A stretch of DNA of 47,886 nt from Dacryopinax spathularia (Eukaryota > Basidiomycota > Dacrymycetes > Dacrymycetales > Dacrymycetaceae), in the NCBI GenBank assembly GCA_037974965.1, contig JBBPFI010000020.1:1-47886 (forward strand). The letters run 5' to 3'. This document shows positions 1 through 9,597 of this stretch, piece after piece. The position numbers were made by a program, and so were the translations under genes. The notes under the pieces are model-generated. The model was not told the origin of the DNA. It saw nothing but the letters and a program-made list of their open reading frames with translations, and did not search any database. Numbering within the stretch: the stretch's first letter is position 1; each line of letters opens with the position of its first letter.

Positions 1-510
1 GAAGATGACTTGAGCAGATCCTTGAGGAACTGAGGCGTCTCGAATTTGGGCAACTCGATACTGCCGACGCGTTCCCTTACGGAGTTTAGCTGTTCTGACG
101 CAGCATCAAAGAAGTCGGCGGCTGTATCTTGAGCCGTCGTTATCCACTCGTTGGTCGTCTTACGGAACTCTAAGCGGCAGCGTCAGCACATTCATGTCCG
201 GTGTCAAACAAACTTGAATACCTTCGACTTTGTAGTTGGCATAGCCGACCGCGCCGGCGCCCACTCCGACGCCCGCAATAGGCACTCGAAACGCGCGAAG
301 CACGAACTTGGGCAGTGCTGAGTACGAGATGGCGCGAGCGTGCATATTCCTCAGACTAGCGGCCCGACGTATTGCCATGTGCGCTTGCAGCTGGCGTGTC
401 TTCCCTGCCAGGAGCGTCGAGTGATGTCGCATTGTCCATTGCGTCTTTGGGCTCTCTGCTGATCGCCGCTTCACTGCCTGTCGTGCGGCTACGATGGACG
501 AGCGAAGCAT
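1..510 (-). CDS. MGM1: MGM1/OPA1-type mitochondrial dynamin GTPase, N-terminal part (runs off the window)
   Basis: Dynamin-family GTPase of the mitochondrial inner membrane, needed for inner-membrane fusion and cristae shape (family knowledge). Exons are complement(222..510) and complement(1..169), joined by a 52-bp GT-AG intron in phase 1. The visible 153 or so residues open with an Arg-rich presequence without acidic residues up to the first third, then ALPKFVLRAFRVPIAG and a Gly/Ala-rich membrane segment ending GYANYK, which matches the layout of yeast Mgm1 (matrix signal, then RLPI and a Gly-rich transmembrane segment). After the intron comes EEFRKTTNEW and a helical stretch. The GTPase domain is not in the window. 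I start at the ATG at 508-510 (MLRSS) because an upstream in-frame ATG at 594 adds 28 residues that do not look like a presequence. The gene is divergent from the gene at 976. Confidence 0.8.
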
Positions 511-975
511 GGCAGTATTGTTGTAGCCAAATATGGCCCCCTTCGTCGTCCCGCACTTCAAGTCAAGCTGAGAAGGTCGTGTTTGTCTGTACAAAGGTCG
601 TCGAAGGTCGCTGCCCGAAGTCGCAGGCGGTCGAAGGTAACGTCGCGAGCATCGACGGAAGCAGACGGGGAGCCGAGAGACGACGCGGCCCCGGGATAAC
701 GACGTTTATCCGTTCCGACAAAGAAGAAAGCGCTTACAGCTTTGTCTTCCTCCTCCAACCTCCCGCCAAAGCGCATAAACTGATTCTAAGAACAGCTTCT
801 ATGTCTACTCTTGTCACTATGTTTGATAGCATGCTGCGTATAAGAGAGGGCGGTTTCTGGCGATCTTGGCCTCATCGCCGCCGACGCAGATACCCCACCA
901 CCCCCTCGACTGCATCATTAATCACAGCTGCTGGTCGGCTTTCTTCTTTCTGGCTTATTATCCCGCTTTCACGCC
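511..975. other. Divergent intergenic region between MGM1 and the gene at 976
   Basis: 465 bp between two divergent start codons. It must hold both 5' leaders and both promoters. I see no clear TATA box. The open frames across it on both strands have no codon pattern or similarity that I recognise and are probably chance. Confidence 0.5.
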
Positions 976-1976
976 ATGTCTATGCTCCTTTTTACCCCCT
1001 GGTCGCCGCAGGCCGAGCGCTCCATCCTCCACACGACATTGGAAGGCGTCCGGGACGCTAACCTCCACCCCTACCACCGCTTCTATATTTGCGCCGCCGT
1101 GCAGGAGCGACTTCAGGATCTTGACGGCGACGACCACTTTGCACGAGCTGGACTCCCTCACTACGTCGACTACTACTACAATGATGCTAAGGAACATGCT
1201 GCTACGCGAGGACTATGGGCCAGACTTACGGGCAAGCTTCCGAAGGTGAACGACGATCAGAAGGTATGCGATGTCTCGTCGGTTCTTTCTTTTTCTGACG
1301 GCGATTACAGAGGCTGGCCTTCTTTCTCCGTGCGGTCAAGAGGCTGCAAGATCTTACGGATAAGAAGCGCAAACCTATGGATTGGCGCAAGCTTCTTTTA
1401 GTCCGCCGCGATGAAGTTCCGAACTGGCAAGAGCTGCTCGCCCACTACGGCATCCTTTCCCCGCTCGTGATCTGCTTAGCTGGTGTCACCGTTCCTGGAG
1501 TTCCTACCCGGATGATCCCTCACAGTGTACGAACACGTGCCGCATGGTTCCCGCCTCAGGTGTATTCCCTTCGAGCGAGTACTCCCTATCTGAGCATCTA
1601 CTGGGACGCCATAAAGCATACCTTCCCGCTTGCCGACATCGACAAGGATGGCATGATTCGCGGTGAATTGACTCTTGACGAGCTGTTCATCAACTACATC
1701 AACACCATGGAGGACTGCATGACCTCGTACGACAATCTGGTGCCTTATAGGATCCATGTCAACCGTCTCCCTTTCAGAGCCCACTGTGATTGCCAGCGCT
1801 ATCGTGCAATGCACTGGATGCTCGGCATGGAACAACCGCCCACTTCTCGCGGCAATCTGCACACACCCGACCCCTCTCCTTCACCCTCTCTGCTTGTCAC
1901 CTCGCCATCTAGCTCTCGCTCTTCCTCACCACCTACTGTCAAGCGGGATGCACCCGTGCGACGACGACGCTGGTAG
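976..1976 (+). CDS. Unrecognised protein, 317 aa, two exons
   Basis: Not recognised. Exons 976..1263 and 1311..1976, with a 47-bp GT-AG intron between codons. The first ATG in frame (976) gives MSMLLFTPW. The first half is amphipathic and helical with many aromatic residues (HYVDYYYNDAKEH), followed by a Lys/Arg-rich stretch across the splice (RLQDLTDKKRKP). The middle has LSPLVICLAGVTVPGVP, hydrophobic but short for a membrane span. The last 50 residues are Ser/Pro-rich and end in PVRRRRW, probably disordered. Joining the two frames at this intron gives continuous protein-like sequence, which is the main support for a real gene. Start and 3' end are uncertain because there is no homologue to anchor them. 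Confidence 0.55.
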
Positions 1977-2546
1977 CTCACTCAAACCTCAACTGGTGAA
2001 AAGCATCCCGCATCTAACGTATGGGCTTCCGGGTCCTCGGTCTACCGGGCGGGTGTGCTCAGGTCGATCACTCTGCCCTGGCTGGCAACCCCTCGACCGA
2101 CATCCCAACGATAACCGTGTAACTATCCAGCTGGACGACTGCCTTGGTGGCCGGTATGCGCAATCTAAACTGGTTGGGCGGGACAATCATTACCTCCCGC
2201 ATACATACCGATCCCTGACGATACCTCATTCCCATCACGATACCATGACTAGCACGATCTTACGCACCCACGCTTCACGTACTTTACGCACCCTCTACTT
2301 CATGTACTTTACGATTAACGACGCGAACGATAATGCATCACGATTTCACGCGCAGACATCCCCTTTCCGACCCGGTCCAGCCAGCTCAAGGCGCCGGCCG
2401 ATTCCGATGGGCGCTAAAAAAAGGTCGCTGCCTAGAAACAGATGTGGCTGTGTCACCGAGGGCTCAAGACATGCTGAGAGCGCAGCGATCCCCTCTCGAA
2501 CCTCCTAACAGACGACGACCTCTCCCTCAACGTCTCTCTCGTGAAG
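1977..2546. other. Intergenic region upstream of TMS1
   Basis: 570 bp with no gene that I can support. It contains a run of related short direct motifs (ACTTTACG and CTTCATGTACTTTACG around 2280-2310) and pyrimidine-rich tracts just before the TMS1 start. It is probably the 3' end of the upstream gene plus the TMS1 promoter. Confidence 0.4.
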
Positions 2547-4288
2547 ATGGGCGCTGCACTTTCCATCATCCCCATCATGGGGCCCTTGAGCACCATTGCG
2601 ACATCCGCACTGGCTGGCGTTGCATTCTGCTGCACCTCAACCGCAGCGTCTATGTTTTGCAAGTCATGTAACTGCAATTCCTCCATCGCGACTCGTGTTG
2701 GTTTCGCTGTAAGTTCCTTCGTAGTGGTGCAGGAGAACACGACTAAAGCGCTATAAAGATCATATTCTGCTTGAACTCCATGACAGCGTGGCTGATGAAG
2801 ACGCCGTTCATGATCCGCCTCATCCAGAAATGGAGCTATGACTACATTAAGATGGAATGCAGCGAGGGCAAGTGCTACGGAGTACTGGCCGTGAGTGCAT
2901 CCGATCGGGCCATTCGGGTCCTCGTGCTGATTCAGTCTGACAGGTTCACCGCATATGCTTCGCACTGTCGCTCTTCCACTTCATTCTGGGTGCTCTGCTC
3001 ATTGGCGTCAACAATACAAGGGATAAACGGGCAGCCATTCAGAACGGGTTCGTCCCGTTATCCACTTCGTTTCCATCAGGATACCATTGACCTTATGTAG
3101 GTTTTGGGGCCCGAAGGTCCTCCTTTGGATCCTCCTAATCGTCGCATCCTTCTTCATTCCGAATGAATTCTTCATGTTCTGGGGCAACTACGTCTCCATG
3201 ATTGGCGCCAGCATCTTCATCATCATTGGGCTCGTCTTATTGGTCGACTTCGCGCATTCCTGGTCCGAAATGTGCTTGGAGAAGTGGGAAGCCTCAGACT
3301 CGAACCTTTGGCAATTCATCCTCGTTGGCTCCACCGCAGGCTTATACTCGGCCGCTATCGCATTGACCGGCATCATGTATGCGTTCTTTGCCAGCTCCGG
3401 ATGCACTCTCAATCGCTTCTTTATCTCGTTCAACTTGGCTATCATGATCGTCATTACGCTTATGAGCATACATCCAGCCGTTCAAGAGGCGAATCCGAGA
3501 TCTGGCTTAGCGCAATCTGCCATGATCGCCGCGTACTGCACCTACCTCGTTACTTCCGCCGTCGGGAACCACGATGATGGCGCCTGCAACCCCTGGAGAG
3601 GAGGAGCAGCGACCACCCGCACGACAACAGTCATAATTGGAGCTGTCTTCACCTTCCTCGCTATCGCTTACTCCACTTCACGCGCTGCGACACAGAGCAA
3701 AGCGCTTGTGGGCAAGGGCAAGAAGGGATATGACAGCATGGAAGGATACAGCGCTGTACCGACCAGCGACAGTCACCATATTCTCACCACGCAACCGAGC
3801 CGCAAGGATACGCCACGCTACCAGGCTTTGCTCGCTGCCGTCGAGGCTGGATCTATCCCCGCTTCAGCGCTCGATGAGGAGGATGACGATGATTTGGATG
3901 ATGAGGAGTTGGTTGGCGAGGAGAGAGATGACGAGCGCAGCAGCACGAAGTACAACGTATGTTTTTTGTTCAACGCATTAGAGGGGGAAACGCTGACGCT
4001 GTATGCAGTACTCTTGGTTCCACGTCATCTTCGTCATGGGTGCGATGTATGTCGCCATGTTGTTGACCGATTGGTACGTCCCCATCGCACAACGCGGATG
4101 AGACCATCCACTGATCCGATCACAGGAATGTCGTCCATGACTCTGGCGAAGGCGAAAACCCAGTCTACATCGGCCGCTCTGAGACAGCAATGTGGATGCG
4201 GATTGTCTCATCCTGGATCTCGTACCTCATATACATCTGGACCCTCGTCGCACCGCTGTTGTTCCCAGGAAGGTTTGAGGATATCTGA
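2547..4288 (+). CDS. TMS1: TMS1/SERINC family multi-pass membrane protein
   Basis: Serine-incorporator (SERINC/TDE1) family; the yeast member Tms1 is a vacuolar membrane protein. Six exons: 2547..2708, 2759..2890, 2944..3047, 3101..3956, 4009..4073, 4126..4288, giving 493 aa, normal for the family. Introns are 50-53 bp. Family marks are the N-terminal Cys cluster (CKSCNCNSSIATRVGFA), LNSMTAWLM, GVNNTRDKRAAIQNGFWGPK, FIPNEFF, LVDFAHSW, and the C-terminal WFHVIFVMGAMYVAMLLTDW followed by WISYLIYIWTLVAP. About ten hydrophobic segments are visible. Before the last two spans there is a cytosolic-type insert with an acidic run (about ten Asp/Glu around residue 375). The intron 1 acceptor must be AAG at 2756-2758, since no other AG keeps the frame. 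It converges on SDE2, with 74 bp between stop codons. Confidence 0.92.
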
Positions 4289-4362
4289 GACTGGTTCGTA
4301 GGAGGATTGTCCATCTGTACCAATAGATTACATAACGTTACAAGCGGATTCGTACAAAACTC

Positions 4363-5202
4363 TCATGCACTCGCTGCGATCCCAGCTGCTACACCAGCGA
4401 CTGCGGCGACCGGGGCTGTAACAGCAGACTCGACCACAGCCTGTGCGGCCTTCGCCAACGTGCTACTCTCCTCAGCAGCTTTCGGCGCAGTCTCAGCAGG
4501 TTTCTCTTCCGTCGATACCTTCGTTTTCTTCCTCTTCTTGAGCAGACCAGCTGCAACAGCGCTCTTGACAGTATCCACAATCTCCTCCGACTGTTTCAGG
4601 AACTCCGTATCGTCAAATCTGTGCTTCTTCCCAGCGACGATCGACGTGTCCTCCAGCTTGGAGACATCCGTCTTGCCAGGGACGACACCGAGCTCGCGTT
4701 CAAGCTTCTCGAGCTTAGCCTTCTGCGCCTCCTTTGCCGCCTTTTGCCGTAACGGTTCAGACTCGAGATACTCCGCCATCCTAACAAGGAGTTAGCACAT
4801 GTAATACGTGTGGTGAATAGGAAGAAAGACTCACTTCTTCGCCTCCTTGATAGTGCTCAACCTCCGCCCAGACAAGTCCCGGCAGCTATCCTTATTGTCC
4901 GTCTTCTGGCTACTCATTCGTCCACCAGCTGCACGCAACTGCGAGCCGAAGCCTCCCTTCCCACCCAGAATCCTAGGAGTGACCCGTAACCTGACATAAT
5001 CCGACCCGCCAGCAAGGGAGGAGATGGGCGCCGCTGCGGAGGGAAGCGGAGCACCGGAGGACAGGGTATAGTTCAGGCTATCTGCGCTGCCGATGCGTGA
5101 GGAGACATATTCCGGGATGTCGCCGATTGTAGAGTCATTCGGAAGAACGAGGTTGAAGGTGTTGTAAGGAGGAAAGGCGGAGACGATAACGTTGGTCAAC
5201 AT
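4363..5202 (-). CDS. SDE2: SDE2, ubiquitin-fold splicing and genome-stability factor
   Basis: Sde2 is made as a ubiquitin-fold precursor that is cut after a double glycine; in fission yeast the released C-terminal part, starting Lys-Gly-Gly, joins the spliceosome and promotes splicing of particular introns (family knowledge). Exons complement(4835..5202) and complement(4363..4780) with a 54-bp intron; 261 aa. Residues 1-78 form the beta-rich fold ([20 protein letters not shown]). The processing site LGGKGG is at 79-84, followed by [16 protein letters not shown] and CRDLSGRRL, the most conserved stretch of the family. The C-terminal half is Lys/Glu-rich, then Ala-rich. I start at 5202 because the ubiquitin fold begins there; the frame is open upstream to 5418 but that part looks like promoter. 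It shares a 248-bp promoter region with RPT2. Confidence 0.9.
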
Positions 5203-5450
5203 GTTTGTAGCAAATGAGCGGTTGTGAGGGATGGTCGTTGCGGGCTGAGTGGCGTGAGTCTTCGAGGCCCAGAGTGGCGAAGTCGCATGAGCGCTTGAAC
5301 CGCTTCGCCACTGAGAGCTGCTGACGCCACTCTGAGCGGATGTATTTGGCTGACGCGTCGTCCGCGAATGGCACCAAGCGACGCTCGTCAGCCAGTTGGG
5401 AGCATATACCTTGCTCACGTCTGTTACCTTCTCATCATTGAAAATCCACT
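5203..5450. promoter_or_regulatory. Divergent promoter region between SDE2 and RPT2
   Basis: 248 bp separate the SDE2 start (minus) from the RPT2 start (plus). Both promoters and both leaders must lie here. No TATA box or proteasome-associated GGTGGCAAA element is visible. The role is inferred from gene arrangement only. Confidence 0.45.
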
Positions 5451-6953
5451 ATGGTATGCTGGATATATCGCTGAGTGTACGGCATTTGCTGATCGGTGCC
5501 TCTGTCTTCTCTAGGGTAACGCAGCATCTGGTCTCAATCCGCCTGGCGGGAACAAGGATGGTCAGAACAAGGATGCCAAGGACAAGGTGCGTTACTATTC
5601 CTGCGTGGCATGTTCTTTTCTTATGTCTTGAGCAGAAACCGCAACCCAAGCGATGGGAGCCTCCTCTGCCTACTCGCGTAGGGAAGAAGAAGAAGCGTGG
5701 TCCCGATGCTGCTGCCAAACTGCCCGCTGTCTACCCCACCACCCGGTGTCGCCTAAAGCTGCTCAAGATGGAGCGCATCAAGGATTACCTGCTGCTTGAA
5801 GAAGAGTTCGTACAGAACCAGGAACGGCTCAAGCCGAGCGTGACGGAGGACAAGAACGAGGAGGAGCGGACGCGGGTGGACGACCTGCGTGGGTCTCCCA
5901 TGGGTGTAGGCACGCTCGAGGAGATCATCGATGACGACCATGCAATTATCAGCACTGCCAGCGGACCGGAGTACTACGTTTCTATCATGACGTTCGTCGA
6001 CAAGGATCTCCTGGAACCGGGGTGCACGGTCCTCTTGCATCATAAGACTAGTGCAGTTATCGGTGTACTGCAGGACGATACGGATCCGATGGTCAATGTG
6101 ATGAAGCTGGACAAGGCCCCGACAGAAAGCTATGCTGATGTCGGAGGTCTGGACAGCCAGATTCAGGAAATTAAGGTATGTGGAACGCTTCATATATCCG
6201 GGGCCCTTGCTGACAATACAATAGGAATCTGTCGAGCTTCCGCTGACACACCCGGAACTGTACGAGGAAATGGGTATCAAGCCGCCAAAAGGTGTCATCC
6301 TTTACGGTGTACCCGGTACTGGCAAGACACTGCTAGCCAAGGCCGTCGCGAATCAAACATCCGCCACCTTCTTACGCGTCGTCGGTTCCGAGCTCATTCA
6401 AAAGTACCTCGGAGACGGTCCCAAGCTTGTCCGCGAGCTCTTCCGCGTCGCTGAAGAACATGCTCCTTCCATCGTTTTCATTGACGAGATCGACGCTATC
6501 GGTACGAAGCGATATGACAGCACGTCCGGCGGCGAGCGCGAAATTCAGCGAACGATGTTAGAACTGCTTAACCAGCTGGACGGCTTCGACACGCGTGGAG
6601 ACGTAAAGGTGATCATGGCTACGAACAAGATTGAGTCACTCGACCCGGCGCTCATCCGACCCGGTCGGATAGACAGGAAGATCGAGTTCCCTCTACCAGA
6701 CCTGAAGACAAAGCTGCGGATCTTCAAGCTCCACACGAGCCGGATGAGCCTGGCGGACGACGTCGACCTCGAGGAGTTCGTCACTGCCAAGGACGATCTG
6801 AGCGGCGCGGACATCAAGGCTGTCTGCACTGAGGCTGGTCTGCTCGCGCTTAGGGAACGGAGGATGCGGGTCACCAAGCAGGACTTCACCACTGCAAGGG
6901 AGAAGGTGCTGTACCGGAAGAATGAGGGGACACCGGAGGGCTTGTACCTGTGA
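5451..6953 (+). CDS. RPT2: 26S proteasome regulatory subunit 4, AAA ATPase Rpt2
   Basis: Rpt2 (PSMC1) is one of six ATPases of the proteasome base; it unfolds substrate and opens the 20S gate. Exons 5451..5453, 5515..5586, 5636..6175, 6225..6953; 447 aa against 440 in human. The first coding exon is the ATG alone, and the second begins GGT AAC GCA, giving MGNAAS, a good N-myristoylation signal as in other Rpt2 proteins. Then come the [12 protein letters not shown] basic segment, a coiled coil with [14 protein letters not shown], the OB-fold region, Walker A GVPGTGKT (233-240), pore loop KYLGDG, Walker B VFIDEID (Asp292, Glu293), the arginine-finger region [11 protein letters not shown], and the C-terminal Leu-Tyr-Leu (HbYX) motif that docks into the 20S ring. 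Walker A has Val where human has Pro and yeast has Ala. All parts are intact. Confidence 0.97.
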
Positions 6954-7436
6954 TCGTCTCCCGTACAGACATGTAAGATTATGTGGCTTCAGTATAATGC
7001 ACCATACAGGCATTCTTCTGGTGTTCGACGACGAACCGTAGAACGCCGCCGGTTGCGCTTCTGGTGGCATTTGTGAAAGTAGAATGTGGAAGCTTGCTCG
7101 CTACTCATAGCTACCGTATCTACGGCGCCGTCCAGCATTACCGTTGGAAGGACCAGAGCTGAACGTCTCCTTGCGTTTGGTAGAAAGGCGTGCGGGTCGC
7201 ATCATCTCGAAACGAGGTGTAGCATTGAAAGTAGTTCAGATACGTGGAGGTATTATGGGTGGACGTGTGCCGGCCATTGAGGTTTGTGGTGAGTGGAGAG
7301 GACCAGTTTCAAGAGGAGCAAGCCTGATAACGTCTTGTACACGAAGCAGGAGAATCCCTCATAGAAGGAAGGGAAAGGGGGAGGGGAGGGGAGGGGAGAG
7401 AGGGAGAGGCTAAAAGGAGAAGAAATCCATACACCT
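6954..7436. other. Region downstream of RPT2
   Basis: No gene recognised; it holds the RPT2 3' end. From about 7330 to 7436 the sequence is purine-rich and is a diverged inverted match (roughly 70-80% by eye) to 20409-20515, so the inverted repeat described next extends outward in weaker form. Confidence 0.4.
7377..7396 (+). other. G-quadruplex-forming motif
   Basis: Four runs of four or five G separated by single A residues inside a GGGGA-type tract. Single-nucleotide loops give a strong quadruplex pattern. It lies just outside the left inverted-repeat arm. Any function is unknown. Confidence 0.6.
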
Positions 7437-7440
7437 CAAG

Positions 7441-7565
7441 AAAGGCGGGATGGCTCGATGGTAACGAGTCGCGCTGCTATATCGCGAGCGCCTGAGCCTG
7501 CCGAGAGGTCGCTGGATCAATCCTCAAATCCATGCAGCTCTGCAACGAGCATAATCTAGCTTTTT
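7441..7565 (+). repeat. tRNA-like pol III unit (SINE-like), outer copy in left arm
   Basis: Contains an A-box-like GATGGCTCGATGGTAACGAG with D-arm pairing GCTC/GAGT, a TCGCG...CGCGA stem loop, a long variable region as in Leu/Ser tRNAs, and a B-box-like GGATCAATCC. A T5 run at 7561-7565 is a plausible pol III terminator. The acceptor and T stems do not pair properly, so it is not a working tRNA gene. It looks like a tRNA-derived element. Confidence 0.5.
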
Positions 7566-7959
7566 CTCATCTTTTTGTGATTGGCTGAAGCGCGTCCGGT
7601 CCGGGGAACACACGGGAATCTCGACCGAGTCGACCGAGTCCACTGCCACTCGAGCAAGTCGCGAGCCTCGCACCGCGATGAGCTCTGAGCTTGCTCGCCG
7701 ACAGAGCGATAAACCGCTCTCGTTACATTAATATCGTTGAATAATATTGTGAGATTTGCCAACGAGCCTTAACTCATACATAATACAACTGAACAAGTGA
7801 AGCAGCGGAGAAACCCAGCCGGCTCCGAGACAACAGGCTCCGCGAATATTCCAACGTCTTCCTGCTTCTGCTCACCCCCCCCGAACCCTTCGGCCTCTGT
7901 CCGAGTCGGCGATGGCGCAAAAGGGGTAGGTTTGGGAGTTAAACTCTTCCCTGAGTAGT

Positions 7960-8059
7960 CTGGATTGTGGATTGATCCAGTGACCTCTGGTGCGCGATAT
8001 AGCCACCTAATTTGCGCTCGCGATATAGCAGCGCGCCCTTACCGCTCGGGCATCCTACC
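7960..8059 (-). repeat. tRNA-like unit, inner copy in left arm
   Basis: Read on the minus strand it begins GGTAGGATGCCCGAGCGGTA, very like the 5' end of a Leu/Ser tRNA (A box TGCCCGAGCGG), then GCGCTGCTATATCGCGAGCGC shared with the outer unit, and the same B-box-like GGATCAATCC. It carries an extra GGTGGCTATATCGCGC segment. It faces the outer unit, so each arm has tRNA-like sequence at both ends. Confidence 0.5.
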
Positions 8060-8271
8060 GTTGCGAGGGTACATGTTTTCCTTGTCTCTATAACCACTTT
8101 CTCCCCTCCTACCCTCCCTGCCTCCTCCCGTCTCCCTCACCATACTGTGGTCCCTTCGCTCAGGATGTCTCTCCCTGCAAGCAAAATTTACGTCCCTAGC
8201 GATCGTCCCCACTCACCGCATTCCTCAATATCCTATATACACCCGTTTCGACCGTGCTTCAGCTCTCTGCA

Positions 8272-9202
8272 AGTCCTCCACTCTTCCACACCGCTCTTTT
8301 CCCATCTCCCCCTTGGTCCGCCCCCTATACTTGAGTACTTCTCGACGGGCACGTGCATAAAATCTTGCTACCTTGTCGTCACGATTTGCCACATCCCTCC
8401 GTAGCTTGCGTCGCTTCAGACCTTCTTCGTCCCTTCGCAACACCACCATGCTTCATCGTTTTCTCGCCTCCATCCCAAGGGCATAGGGTGCCATGATTAT
8501 TGCCTACAATAATTACCACCTTGGTCAACGCTCTCGCCCCTTCCCTCGGGCATCATAGTGCGATCCCACCCGCTCTTCTCAGCCCGCCTACTACCTGACG
8601 CCAACCCCTTGGCATAAGTACAGGCCTCATGCGCAACACGCTCCTCGCCATGTTTCGCGCCTCTCGCGCAGCGCCTTCGAAGAGCCCATCCTCCGAGAGC
8701 TTGCAAGCCCACCTTCCTGCCAGTCCTACCCTTCCAACTCGGTTCCGCTAGCCAGCACCTACAACCGCAAAAACAGAGGGCGACTTGCTCAGCCTCACGA
8801 AAGAGGATATACAAGCCCAGTTGAGGGAGAAGAGCCTGTTCCAGGGTTGCGAGCTGGTCAGGGGGAGTGAACGGCGTGGGGTGAGGGAGAGCTCGACTCG
8901 GGTGAGGAAGACTGAAGGCTTGCAAGAACGTCCGTCCCTCTATCAAGACTCTTTCGTAGGGACAACACTTGATTCGCTTCAAGACTCGTTGCCGAACTCT
9001 CGCTCCGCCTCAAGCAGTCGCGGAAAGGCTTGCAACTTGAAACCTGCCGTCCGGTCCACAACCCTGGTGTTGCCTATGAGACAGGGATTTGAGCCCAGAG
9101 CGTCAGATGGTCAAGGCAGTACCCCCTTCCACCCACGAGTATCTTGTCGCTCGCGTATTGGCCGGCTGGGAGGAAGCTGTTGAGAAAGTTGTTGGGGTGG
9201 GG
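8272..9202. other. Left part of the spacer inside the inverted repeat
   Basis: 931 bp with no recognisable gene. The frames of 60-160 codons on both strands show no familiar motif. Together with 18929-19573 it was one continuous spacer before retroelement 1 inserted. Confidence 0.4.
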
Positions 9203-9207
9203 GCAGA
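9203..9207. repeat. Target-site duplication GCAGA (left of element 1)
   Basis: GCAGA directly before the LTR; the same 5 bp follows the other LTR at 18924-18928. Five bp is usual for Ty3/Gypsy integrases. Confidence 0.9.
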
Positions 9208-9535
9208 TGTAACGACGTGCTCCAAGCAACGTCGCACAAGACAGATGTAGGGAGCGTAGGGTAGAGTAGATAGAGACTGGGGCGAGAGTAGAGGAGAGAA
9301 TGAGATGATCATTTAGAGAGAAAGGAGCTCGCTTTATATAGACAGAGGCCTGGGGGGCGCAGCCTTGTGGTCCAGTCATCGTGACGAGGCTCCGGTAAGT
9401 TCTACAGACTACTCTACATAGCAAAGCTGTGTCATGACTCAGAATGGAATGTCCTGGCGCCTTCCTGAGAGCAGGAGAGGTTTAGCCTGGGTCGATATAG
9501 CATAGTGTTCTAGAGGATTCTAGAGTCACGCTACA
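9208..9535 (-). repeat. 3' LTR of element 1
   Basis: 328 bp, TG...CA ends in element orientation (TGTAGCGTGAC ... GTCGTTACA). Contains TATATAAAG, the likely pol II promoter core. Identical by eye to 18596-18923. Confidence 0.95.
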
Positions 9536-9538
9536 ATA

Positions 9539-9548
9539 TCCCCCCTTT
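9539..9548 (-). other. Polypurine tract of element 1
   Basis: AAAGGGGGGA on the minus strand, three bases before the 3' LTR; expected primer for plus-strand DNA synthesis. Confidence 0.8.
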
Positions 9549-9597
9549 CAGAAAAAGCGAAATGTAATGAGCTTTACAGGAGGAAAGGAAAGGTATT

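Larger units (their letters stand above)
7437..8271 (+). repeat. Left arm of 835-bp inverted repeat
   Basis: This arm matches the reverse complement of 19574-20408 over exactly 835 bp. I found two substitutions by eye (in GAGGGTACATG at 8067-8077 and in the C-run near 7875). The outer edge reads CAAGAAAGGCGGG and the inner edge ends TCAGCTCTCTGCA, after which the two sides differ. Each arm is bounded by tRNA-like units facing each other. The arms were about 1.6 kb apart before retroelement 1 inserted between them. Confidence 0.9.

Noticed and set aside
372-1061. 229-codon plus-strand ORF
   Set aside because: It lies antisense to the MGM1 N terminus and across the divergent promoter; composition is low-complexity Ser/Arg and it shows no motif.
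2453-2965. 170-codon minus-strand ORF over TMS1 exons
   Set aside because: Shadow of the TMS1 coding exons; crosses two TMS1 introns without any family match.
9075-9180. Another tRNA-like stretch with GGGCTCAAATCCC on the minus strand
   Set aside because: B-box-like sequence is present, but I could not find a convincing A box or arms; could be a decayed SINE, too weak to annotate.
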